A DNA stretch of 8,385 nucleotides, taken from contig CALATR010001003.1 in assembly GCA_937891875.1 (NCBI GenBank), positions 1 through 8,385 on the forward strand, read 5' to 3'. Position numbers and translations under genes: made by a program. This document shows, in pieces, positions 1 through 5,938 of the stretch (position 1 is its first letter; each line of letters starts with the position of its first letter). Below the pieces are notes generated by a model. The model did not search any database, was not told where the DNA came from, and worked only from the letters and a program-made list of their open reading frames with translations. The stretch is from an uncultured Pseudomonadota bacterium. Its GTDB lineage: Bacteria; Myxococcota_A; UBA796; GCA-2862545.

Positions 1-1
1 C

Positions 2-46
2 ACCGACTCGGACACCGACAGCGACACTGACACCGACTCGGACACC
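2..46 (+). repeat. Asp-Thr/Asp-Ser coding microsatellite
   Basis: Hexanucleotide-like units of 'gac acc/tcg/agc' encode alternating Asp with Thr or Ser. The repeat runs off the left edge of the window, so its full length is unknown. In related secreted proteins such stretches act as flexible acidic linkers between the membrane anchor and the folded domain. The mixed codon use (acc, act, tcg, agc) shows that the repeat is not freshly expanded. Confidence 0.7.
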
Positions 47-1126
47 GCCTGCTCGCCCGACGAGGACCAGGACGGCTTCTGCCCGCCCGAGGACTGTGAC
101 GACACGTCCATCTGGGTCAACCCGGCCTGGGACGAGACGCCCGGCAACAAGGTCGACGACAACTGCGACGGCCGCGTGGACGAGCTGTTCGACCGGGTGC
201 TGGCGTTCGAGTCGGACGCCGCGACGGGCACCGCGATCGTGCAGGTGAACACGCTGGGCCAGTTCAAGGGCGCATACGCGACCAGCCAGCCGGCCTACAT
301 CGCCGCCGCCACCCAGGATCGCGACCTGGTGCACTATGTCGGCTGGGGCGCGAACACCGTCTGGCGCTTCGACGAGAACGGTGCCGTCGAGATCGTGGCG
401 CAGATCCCCGAAGAGTACGAGTGGCTCAACGGGGACGACGAGCCCGATCCGCCCCCCGCGATCGGCAATGACCTCGCTGCCCACCCCGCCGGCTACTACC
501 TGGTCGCCGCCGCGGACCGCCTGCTCAAGTTCGAGGAGGACGGGAGCTGGTCGACGGTCGCCCAGTGGGCCTGCCTGGAAGAGGACGAGAGCCACGAGTT
601 CTGCCCGCTGGCCCTGTCGGTCGACTCGCTCACCGGAGAGGTCCTGTTGCTGGGCTACTTCGGCGGCATCGGCACCTGGGACCCGGACAACGGCCTGACC
701 GTGCTGCAGACCTCGGACCCGGAGAACCCAGGTCCGAGCTACATCATGGCGCAGCACGAGCGCCTGGACAGCCACTACGCCCTGACGAACTTCGTCAACG
801 AGTCCGACCTGCCGACTCTGGGCATGTTCCGCTGGAACCATCAGGCCCAGGAGATGCGCCTGCTGGGCACCTGGCCCGAGGATCAGCGCACGACGGCCAC
901 GTCCGGCACCTACAACTACACGCCGAACAGCTTCATGATCGAGTCGGAGACGGGCGACTTCTACTTCGCCGCCAACTCGGCCAGCAACGGCACCGGCTCC
1001 TACTGGAACCAGATGTGGCGCATGACCGCCGACGGCTCCTACGCGACGATCCTGTACTCGACCGATGGAACGACCAACACCGGCTACTGGACCGCCGGCA
1101 TGGTGTTCTACACGCAGGAGAAGTGA
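2..1126 (+). CDS. Secreted MopE-motif metal-binding protein with beta-propeller-like body (5' truncated)
   Basis: The frame is open from base 2 to a TGA at 1124-1126, so the start and any signal peptide lie outside the window; 374 residues are visible. Residues 1-15 are a (Thr/Ser-Asp)n linker of the kind that follows a lipoprotein signal in myxobacterial proteins. Residues 20-61 carry the MopE-type putative metal-binding motif: a DEDQDGF loop, then EDCDD and DDNCDG..DE, with Cys17, 27, 32 and 55. The rest (about 65-374) contains five spaced copies of an aromatic 'W-R/K/T-phi-D-x-D/N-G' strand, near residues 120-134, 174-188, 223-236, 275-289 and 338-353, which suggests beta-propeller blades like NHL or SMP-30 proteins. 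The pair Cys191/Cys201 could form a disulfide. The likely location is periplasm or cell surface. The exact function and the bound metal are unknown; Ca2+ or Cu is inferred from family naming only. A GTG at 176 is an internal valine codon. Confidence 0.85.
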   Translation, partial: TDSDTDSDTDTDSDTACSPDEDQDGFCPPEDCDDTSIWVNPAWDETPGNKVDDNCDGRVDELFDRVLAFESDAATGTAIVQVNTLGQFKGAYATSQPAYIAAATQDRDLVHYVGWGANTVWRFDENGAVEIVAQIPEEYEWLNGDDEPDPPPAIGNDLAAHPAGYYLVAAADRLLKFEEDGSWSTVAQWACLEEDESHEFCPLALSVDSLTGEVLLLGYFGGIGTWDPDNGLTVLQTSDPENPGPSYIMAQHERLDSHYALTNFVNESDLPTLGMFRWNHQAQEMRLLGTWPEDQRTTATSGTYNYTPNSFMIESETGDFYFAANSASNGTGSYWNQMWRMTADGSYATILYSTDGTTNTGYWTAGMVFYTQEK

Positions 1127-1133
1127 GGCAGGA

Positions 1134-1196
1134 CCTGGGTCCTTACAGATCTGAAGTCTGACTTCAGATCTGTAAAGCACCCGCGTCCCACCCAGG
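1134..1196. terminator. Convergent intergenic palindrome, probable bidirectional terminator hairpin
   Basis: The 82-base gap between the stop of the MopE-motif gene and the stop of the convergent TPR gene holds a 33-base near-perfect palindrome at 1143-1175. Its arms are TTACAGATCTGAAGTC and GACTTCAGATCTGTAA, around a single unpaired T at 1159. Each arm contains the self-palindrome CAGATCTG. An outer pair, CCTGGGT (1134-1140) and ACCCAGG (1190-1196), can extend the structure. The core is AT-rich in strongly GC-rich surroundings. Its position between two 3' ends fits bidirectional termination or mRNA 3'-end protection. However, neither side has a U-tract, so it is not a textbook intrinsic terminator. 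A protein-binding or cruciform role is possible. Confidence 0.6.
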
Positions 1197-1208
1197 CCGC
1201 GCCGCGCC

Positions 1209-4200
1209 CTACGCGTCGGCGCCCTTCTCCTCACCCTCGCCAGAGGCCGCGTCCGCCACGGGCTCCGCCGCCTCGTCCGCCGCAGGCTCCTCGTCCACCG
1301 CAGGCTCCTCGGCCTTCGGCTGCTCGGCGTCGTGGGCGATCTCGGCAGCACCCTCGGCGTTGGCTGCGACCTCGGCGGCGCCCTTCGACACCGCCCTGGC
1401 CACGCCCTCGACCGCGTGCACCACCCCGTCCGCGACCTCGCCAACCGCGTGGGCGACGGCATCGGCGACGTTGTGGGCGACCTCGCTGACCGCCTCGCCC
1501 GCGTGCTCGCCGGCCTCGCGCTCGGCCTTGGCATCCGGGTGTCCCTGCACCGCGTCGACCGCCTTGGTGGCGTTCTCGACGATGGATCCGGCCACGGCGG
1601 TCGCGGCGTCGGCGACCACGTCGGTCACCGGGTGCACCGCCTCCTCGGCGGCGTCACCCACGGCGTGGCCGGGGCGACGGCGCACCGTGCGCACGTGGTC
1701 GACGGCCTTGGGCGGCTTGGCGCCCACCTCGACCTCCTCCGTCGGGGTCGGCGGCACGGCCACACCCGCGGCGACCGCGGCAGCCTGGGCCTCGATGGCC
1801 TGCTGGAGCTCGGCGAGTCGCGAAGCGACCTCCTGGCCCCGCAGGCTGTTGGCGGCGACCCGCTCGCTGGCGCGCATGAGCTCCGCGTGGGCGGGGATCA
1901 GCTGCTCGCGCTTCTCGAGGATGGTGGCCAGCGCCATGAACAGCTCGGCGCTGCCCTTGTCCTTCTCGATCAGCTCGCGGATGTCCTTCTCGGCCTTGTC
2001 GTAGTCGCCGCGATCGGTGGCCAGCATCGCCCACTCGAAGCGCAGGCGGTTGCCGATCCGGGCGCGCTTGTCCGCGTGCTTGCGGGCCTGCTTGAGCAGC
2101 CAGTCGGCGCGATCCAGGTTGCCCGCCTGACGCTCCAGCCGCGCGAGCAGCACGAAGCCGTCCGCGTGCTTGGCGTCATCGCGGGTGATGCGGGCCAGCA
2201 GCTCGCGGGCCTCGTCCAGGATGGTGTCGCGCTCCAGCCCCTCGGCCACCTGGGCCTTGGCCAGGAGCAGGGTGCACAGCCGCGGGATCTGCACCCGATC
2301 GTTCGGGGCCAGGCGCACCGCCTCGCGCAGCAGCTCCTCGGCACGGGGGAGGGCGTCCAGGCCCTCGTCGAAGCGGGCCATGCCCAGCAGGCCGTACGCG
2401 TCGGGCAGCATCGGGGACTGCTCCATCGCGGCCTTCAGCAGGTCCAGCGCCTCGGTCCGGCGACCCTGACGCATCAGCAGGCTGGCGAGCCGGGTCTTGA
2501 GGCGGGTCTCGTCGGGCAGGACCTCGACGGCCTTCTCCAGCACGGTGATCGCCTTGCCCCGCGCACGGCGGGACAGGTACCAGGTGCAGGCGTCCTGGAA
2601 GATCTCGGCCACCGGCGCCTGCTCCATCGCGGCGTCGTACGCCTCCTCGATGGTCTCGCGCTTGGTGTCGAGCCGACGGTAGAGCTCCAGCTGCAGCAGG
2701 TGGGCGTCCGCGTTGCCGGGGCTCTGCTTGAGGATCCAGGAGAGCCGCTGCTGGGCCAGCTCGAAGTGGGGCTTCTTCGAGCGGATCATGCCGATCACCG
2801 CCTCGAGCTCCGGATCGTTGTCCGGGTAGCGCAGGCTGATGGTGTCCCGACCCCGCCGGCAGGCGACGAGGCAGCGGTTGGTCTCCTGCACATGGGCGAT
2901 GCGATCGGCGCCCTCGGCGGACTTGCCCAGGTGCGAGTGCATGCGGGCCACGTCGGCGAGCACGTCGAAGTCGGAGATCTCCCGCATGCGGAAGCAGCTC
3001 TTGACCAGCGGGTGCACCCGGTAGATCCGGTTGTCGTCGTTCCCGCCGTACTCGAGCAGACCATCGGCCAGGAACTGCAGGCGCAGCTTGCGGCTGACGC
3101 CCCAGTCGGCCAGCGTCCGGCCGTCCACCGGGATGCGGATGTGGGAGATGCGGGCGAGGATCAGGCGATCCTCCTTGCCCAGGCCGTCCACCCGCTTGCG
3201 CAGCACCCGACGCAGGGCGCCGGTGTCGCCGGGGTCGGCCATCTTCATGAACTTCGGGTCCTCGACCAGGTCCACGCCCTTGTCGCGCTCACGGACCTCG
3301 ACCGCGTACTGGCGGCAGGCCATGGCGTGGCCGAAGATCTTCTCGGACATGGGTCCGAACTTGTCCCGCGGGAACTCCGGCGCGTTGTACGCCTCGAAGA
3401 TCTCGTGGAAGAACCTTCCCTTCAGGCCGGGCACGTGGAACATGCGCGCGGCCTGGTTCTCCTCGTGGTCAAACGCCTGGGGCTTGCCCTCGGAGACGAA
3501 GACCAGGCGCAGCGGGTAGCGGTTGCCCAGCAGGGACTGCACCAGGCTGGCCAGACGATCCTTGCGGAAGAAGTCCAGCTCCCGGCCGATCGCCGACTCG
3601 AGGGGCTGGACCACGAGGACCTGGTTCGCGGTGGACTCGGCGGCCTGCAGCGCCTCGATGGCGGCCTTGATCACGGCCACCGGGGTGCTCTTGCCATCCG
3701 CCAGCGCGTCGGCGAGCTGGGTGGCGCCCGCCTGGCTGGTGATCTCGGCCAGGCGCGCGGCCAGGGTGTCGAAGCCGGCGCCGCGGCCCAGGAACACGTC
3801 CATGTGCCGGGTCAGCTCGGTCGCACCGATGACCTCGTCCAGGAGCACGTTGCGGCCCGATCCCTCGGCGCCGTGCACGACGATGGGTCCGCCCTCGCCC
3901 AGGAGCTCGGTGAGCGCGGCGCTCTCCTCCTCCCGACCGACGAAGATGCGGCGCACGCCGCCGCCCGACGGGGACGTGCCCTTGACCGCCGCCTTGGCGA
4001 CCTCGACCGGGGCGGCCTCGACCTCCTCCGCGATGGGCTGGGGCAGCTTGCGGATGTACGCCGGGCCGCGCTCCTTCTCCATCTGCAGGGGGAGCCCGCG
4101 GAAGAGCATGTTGAAGAGCAGCGGGTTGGCCGAGCGCGACACCACCACGACGGTGGGCTTGTGCGGCGCACTCTGGAGCATCTCCGCGATCTTCTCCATG

Positions 4201-4445
4201 CCCTGGCGATCCGCGCCCTCGGGCTCGACGAAGACGATGACGCCGTCGGGTTGACCGATGGCCCGCGACACCGCCTCGACGGTGGGAACGCGGGTCGGCG
4301 GCACCGGCGGGCCGGAGAGGGCGATGGACGGCATGCCCTGGGCACGGTCCTTGAGCGCGAGCAGAACCTTCGCGTCACGCAGGAGGTGGGCGCCGACGGC
4401 AACGACACAGCGGCCCGCCTCGACGGCGGCGTGAACCCGATCCAT
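1209..4445 (-). CDS. STAND-like protein with decayed P-loop, TPR repeats and 11-mer helical tail
   Basis: This is a 1078-residue protein with no signal peptide or membrane segment, so probably cytoplasmic. Residues 1-135 look Rossmann-like: 'GRCVVAVGAHLL' resembles the glycine-rich opening of SIR2-like domains but lacks the GAG-x-S signature. Residues 168-400 look like a STAND/AAA_16 NTPase, with a VGREEE entry motif (169-174), a P-loop position HGAEGSGRN (191-199) and a beta-strand VLVVQ (276-280). Lys, Ser/Thr of Walker A and the Walker B Asp are replaced by Arg, Asn and Gln, so ATP hydrolysis is unlikely. Residues 410-487 resemble the winged helix that follows STAND NTPases ('YRVHPLV'). 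Residues about 556-880 form TPR-type helical repeats. Residues 940-1032 form Ala/Val-rich 11-mers, and 1041-1078 an acidic tail. The start is ATG with GGAG six bases upstream. The gene is monocistronic, diverging from the arsR-type gene. Function is not recognised; signalling scaffold or defence-type sensor are options. Confidence 0.9.
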   Translation of the reverse strand: MDRVHAAVEAGRCVVAVGAHLLRDAKVLLALKDRAQGMPSIALSGPPVPPTRVPTVEAVSRAIGQPDGVIVFVEPEGADRQGMEKIAEMLQSAPHKPTVVVVSRSANPLLFNMLFRGLPLQMEKERGPAYIRKLPQPIAEEVEAAPVEVAKAAVKGTSPSGGGVRRIFVGREEESAALTELLGEGGPIVVHGAEGSGRNVLLDEVIGATELTRHMDVFLGRGAGFDTLAARLAEITSQAGATQLADALADGKSTPVAVIKAAIEALQAAESTANQVLVVQPLESAIGRELDFFRKDRLASLVQSLLGNRYPLRLVFVSEGKPQAFDHEENQAARMFHVPGLKGRFFHEIFEAYNAPEFPRDKFGPMSEKIFGHAMACRQYAVEVRERDKGVDLVEDPKFMKMADPGDTGALRRVLRKRVDGLGKEDRLILARISHIRIPVDGRTLADWGVSRKLRLQFLADGLLEYGGNDDNRIYRVHPLVKSCFRMREISDFDVLADVARMHSHLGKSAEGADRIAHVQETNRCLVACRRGRDTISLRYPDNDPELEAVIGMIRSKKPHFELAQQRLSWILKQSPGNADAHLLQLELYRRLDTKRETIEEAYDAAMEQAPVAEIFQDACTWYLSRRARGKAITVLEKAVEVLPDETRLKTRLASLLMRQGRRTEALDLLKAAMEQSPMLPDAYGLLGMARFDEGLDALPRAEELLREAVRLAPNDRVQIPRLCTLLLAKAQVAEGLERDTILDEARELLARITRDDAKHADGFVLLARLERQAGNLDRADWLLKQARKHADKRARIGNRLRFEWAMLATDRGDYDKAEKDIRELIEKDKGSAELFMALATILEKREQLIPAHAELMRASERVAANSLRGQEVASRLAELQQAIEAQAAAVAAGVAVPPTPTEEVEVGAKPPKAVDHVRTVRRRPGHAVGDAAEEAVHPVTDVVADAATAVAGSIVENATKAVDAVQGHPDAKAEREAGEHAGEAVSEVAHNVADAVAHAVGEVADGVVHAVEGVARAVSKGAAEVAANAEGAAEIAHDAEQPKAEEPAVDEEPAADEAAEPVADAASGEGEEKGADA
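1350..1628 (-). repeat. Region encoding 11-residue amphipathic repeats
   Basis: Residues 940-1032 of the minus-strand protein fall into 11-residue units with Val/Ile/Ala at position 5, Ala mostly at 6 and Val/Ala at 9, and often His or Lys at 11. The clearest units are VAHNVADAVAH (989-999), AVGEVADGVVH (1000-1010) and AVEGVARAVSK (1011-1021). Units at 940-950, 951-961 and 1022-1032 keep the phase within their blocks; 962-977 is irregular. An 11-residue period is that of amphipathic 11/3 helices, as in LEA group 3 proteins, apolipoproteins and alpha-synuclein. Confidence 0.7.
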
Positions 4446-4451
4446 GGAGAA

Positions 4452-4455
4452 CTCC
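4452..4455 (-). promoter_or_regulatory. Ribosome binding site of the STAND-like gene
   Basis: GGAG on the minus strand lies six bases upstream of the ATG at 4445, a good Shine-Dalgarno match and spacing. It supports this start for the 1078-residue protein. Confidence 0.7.
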
Positions 4456-4535
4456 GAGGCCAGACCGGACCGTGGTGTACGGCATCGTCCGGTACAGGGC
4501 CGTCGGCGGTAACCCCGGAGACTGCGGGGTTCAAC

Positions 4536-4563
4536 TTGACGGGTGGTGGATCCGGTGTAAATA
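4536..4563 (+). promoter_or_regulatory. Candidate promoter of the arsR-type operon
   Basis: TTGACG (4536-4541) matches the -35 consensus at five of six bases. TAAATA (4558-4563) is a weaker -10 candidate after a 16-base spacer. Transcription would begin about seven bases beyond the -10, at or next to A4571, the first base of the proposed start codon. No Shine-Dalgarno sequence precedes that ATG, so a leaderless mRNA fits both observations. The -10 overlaps the left edge of the operator dyad by two bases. Confidence 0.55.
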
Positions 4564-4579
4564 CAACCACATGGTTGTA
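4562..4579. promoter_or_regulatory. Operator dyad across the start codon of the ArsR-family gene
   Basis: The site is a perfect inverted repeat, TACAACCA then CA then TGGTTGTA, which spans the ATG at 4571-4573. From memory, ArsR-family genes paired with SRPBCC/AHSA1 genes often carry a CAACCA..TGGTTG-type palindrome at their start codon. Its position on the inferred transcription start predicts direct autorepression by blocking RNA polymerase. Assignment of the bound protein is inference. Confidence 0.7.
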
Positions 4580-4915
4580 CGTCGACCCCAAGTCAGCGAC
4601 GACGAGCTGGACCGGCTGTTCCGGGCCCTCGCGGATCGCACGCGCCGGGACATCCTCCGGCGCACGGTCATCGAGGGCGAGTCCGTCAGTGATCTGGCCG
4701 CCGCCTACGACATGTCCTTCGCCGCCGTGCAGAAGCATGTCGCCGTGCTCGAGGCCGCTGGCCTCATCCACAAGACCCCGCAGGGACGCAAGCGCCTGGT
4801 CACGGCCGATCCGGACCAGCTGGCCCGCGCCCGGGAAGCGCTCACCAAGCTCGAGGCGCTGTGGCGCCGCCGCATCGACACCCTGGACGAGATCCTGTCC
4901 GAACCCGAGGAATGA
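4571..4915 (+). CDS. ArsR-family winged-helix transcriptional repressor
   Basis: This 114-residue protein has the standard ArsR-family layout. 'LFRALADRTRRDILRR' (16-31) is the family's helix 1-2 region. The helix-turn-helix spans about 39-66, with recognition helix 'SFAAVQKHVAVLEAAGLI', and a short wing follows at 67-78. There is no cysteine at all, so the classical alpha-3 and alpha-5 metal sites are absent and metal sensing is unlikely. The ATG at 4571 was chosen because the protein then begins as relatives of this subfamily do (Met-Val, then LDxxFxALADPTRR-like) and because promoter and operator sit directly at it. An in-frame GTG at 4472 would run through the promoter. It lies upstream of an AHSA1-domain gene with the intergenic ATGACC between stop and start, so it probably represses its own operon. 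Confidence 0.92.
   Translation: MVVRRPQVSDDELDRLFRALADRTRRDILRRTVIEGESVSDLAAAYDMSFAAVQKHVAVLEAAGLIHKTPQGRKRLVTADPDQLARAREALTKLEALWRRRIDTLDEILSEPEE
4907..4910 (+). promoter_or_regulatory. Shine-Dalgarno GAGG deciding the start of the AHSA1 gene
   Basis: GAGG lies inside the last codons of the ArsR-family gene, seven bases before the ATG at 4918. The alternative ATG at 4912, which overlaps the upstream stop as ATGA, would have only one base between it and GAGG. Spacing therefore favours 4918. Confidence 0.6.
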
Positions 4916-4917
4916 CC

Positions 4918-5892
4918 ATGCCCATCGAGTCCATCACGCCCGACCCGGAGTCCCTCACCCTCACCGCCATCGGCGTCTTTCCGGTCCCGGTGGAGCGCTT
5001 GTGGCGCGCGTTCGCCGATCCTCGCCAGCTGGAGCGCTTCTGGGGTCCGCCCCAGTGGCCGGCCACGTTCACCCGCCACGACATGGAGGTCGGCGGGCGC
5101 AGCGAGTACCACATGAGCGGGCCCGACGGGGAGATCGCCGCCGGATTCTGGCGGTTCAAGGCGGTGGAAGAGCACGCACGCTTCGTGGTCGACGACGGCT
5201 TCTTCGACGAGGAGGGCAACGAGATGCAGGGCATGCCCACCACGGTGATGGAGGTGGTCTTCGAGGCCACGCCCACCGGCTCCCGCTTCGTCGCCACGTC
5301 CTCGTTCCCCAGCATCGAGGCCATGGAGCAGCTCTTCGCCATGGGCATGGTCGAGGGCCTCACCGAGGGTCTGGCCCAGATGGACGACGTGCTCGCGGAT
5401 CTGCGCGACCACAGCAAGAACATGGCCGCCGCCCTTCAGCTGGTCAGCGACACCCGGGTCCGGATCAGCCGGGTCGTGCGCGGCAGCCTGCGGCAGATCT
5501 GGCGCGCCCACACCGAGCCCGAGCTGGTGCGGCAGTGGATGCTCGGGCCCGACGGCTGGGAGATGGTCGACTGCGTCATCGGCACGGCCGTCGGCGAGCC
5601 CAACAAGATGTCCTGGCAGCGGATCGGCGGCGGAGACCTGTTCGGCTTTGAGGGCGAGGCCAAGGAGGTCATCCCCCCGCGCCGCATCGTCTTCACCGAG
5701 GCGATGCAGGGCATGGACGCGCCCCCGACGATGAACGAGACCGAGTTCATCCCCAAGCCCGGCGGCAAGACGCTCATCTCCGTGACCATCACCTACGCGT
5801 CCAAGGAGATGCGCGACATGGTCATCGGCACCGGCATGGTCGACGGCATGGAGGCCTCCTACGCCCGCCTGGACACGCTCTTCGTGGACTGA
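4918..5892 (+). CDS. Tandem SRPBCC/AHSA1-domain protein
   Basis: This 324-residue cytoplasmic protein is built of two AHSA1-type START/SRPBCC domains in one chain. Domain 1 (about 12-162) has 'VERLWRAFADPRQLERFWGPP' near 25-45, 'GGRSEYHMSGPDGE' near 59-72 and 'FPSIEAMEQLFAMGMVEGL' near 130-148, all family hallmarks. Domain 2 (about 178-322) repeats the pattern with 'LRQIWRAHTEPELVRQWMLGP' near 191-211, ending 'GMVDGMEASYARLDTLF'. Single AHSA1 domains are usually about 140-160 residues, so this is a full duplication and fusion. The fold forms a hydrophobic cavity; some relatives stimulate Hsp90 and many bacterial ones have no known ligand. Co-transcription with the upstream ArsR-type gene is expected from the two-base gap. 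An in-frame ATG at 4912 could add two residues. Confidence 0.93.
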   Translation: MPIESITPDPESLTLTAIGVFPVPVERLWRAFADPRQLERFWGPPQWPATFTRHDMEVGGRSEYHMSGPDGEIAAGFWRFKAVEEHARFVVDDGFFDEEGNEMQGMPTTVMEVVFEATPTGSRFVATSSFPSIEAMEQLFAMGMVEGLTEGLAQMDDVLADLRDHSKNMAAALQLVSDTRVRISRVVRGSLRQIWRAHTEPELVRQWMLGPDGWEMVDCVIGTAVGEPNKMSWQRIGGGDLFGFEGEAKEVIPPRRIVFTEAMQGMDAPPTMNETEFIPKPGGKTLISVTITYASKEMRDMVIGTGMVDGMEASYARLDTLFVD

Positions 5893-5917
5893 GCCGCGGG
5901 CAGGGACGGCGGCGGCC

Positions 5918-5938
5918 GGCGGGGGTTAGGTCCCCGCC
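5918..5938 (+). promoter_or_regulatory. Hairpin abutting the uvrC start codon
   Basis: A perfect 7-bp inverted repeat, GGCGGGG (5918-5924) and CCCCGCC (5932-5938), encloses the loop GTTAGGT and ends at the base before the uvrC ATG. The only Shine-Dalgarno-like triplet, AGG (5928-5930), sits in the loop. This could be a translational control element, a protein-binding dyad, or a GC-rich coincidence in a 46-base spacer. No U-tract follows, so a terminator is unlikely. Confidence 0.45.

Larger units (their letters stand above)
4446..4570. promoter_or_regulatory. Divergent intergenic control region
   Basis: These 125 bases separate the start codons of the minus-strand STAND-like gene and the plus-strand ArsR-family gene. 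Besides the plus-strand promoter and the operator across the ArsR start, they contain two more dyads. One is ACCGGAC (4464-4470) with GTCCGGT (4487-4493), in the leader of the minus-strand gene. The other is AACCCCG (4511-4517) with CGGGGTT (4525-4531), just upstream of the plus-strand -35 box. No convincing sigma-70-like promoter was found for the minus-strand gene; TTGAAC on that strand (plus 4531-4536) has no good -10 at 17 bases. Confidence 0.6.

Noticed and set aside
176..178. GTG 176 as the start of the first gene
   Set aside because: The same frame is open to the window edge and encodes the MopE-type motif upstream, so this is an internal valine.
1143..1175. Palindrome as a transposon end or attachment site
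   Set aside because: No target duplication, transposase, integrase or second copy is present in the window.
1209..4445. Call of a known anti-phage STAND (Avs-type) defence gene
   Set aside because: Avs-type proteins need an active NTPase and a clear effector domain; here the P-loop is decayed, the N-terminus is uncertain, and the neighbours are not defence genes.
4472..4570. N-terminal extension of the ArsR-family protein from GTG 4472
   Set aside because: It would translate the -35/-10 region and operator, adds 33 residues without family resemblance, and has no ribosome binding site.
4861..4917. N-terminal extension of the AHSA1 protein from GTG 4861
   Set aside because: It overlaps the ArsR gene by 55 bases and encodes an Arg/Pro-rich stretch unlike the family; a Shine-Dalgarno favours 4918.
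1332..5651. Very long plus-strand open frame (1439 codons) antisense to the STAND-like gene
   Set aside because: It is rich in Gly, Arg, His, Leu, Val and Asp without domain-like pattern, mirrors the codon bias of the minus-strand gene, and runs through the promoter and into the arsR and AHSA1 genes in another frame. High GC makes such shadows common.
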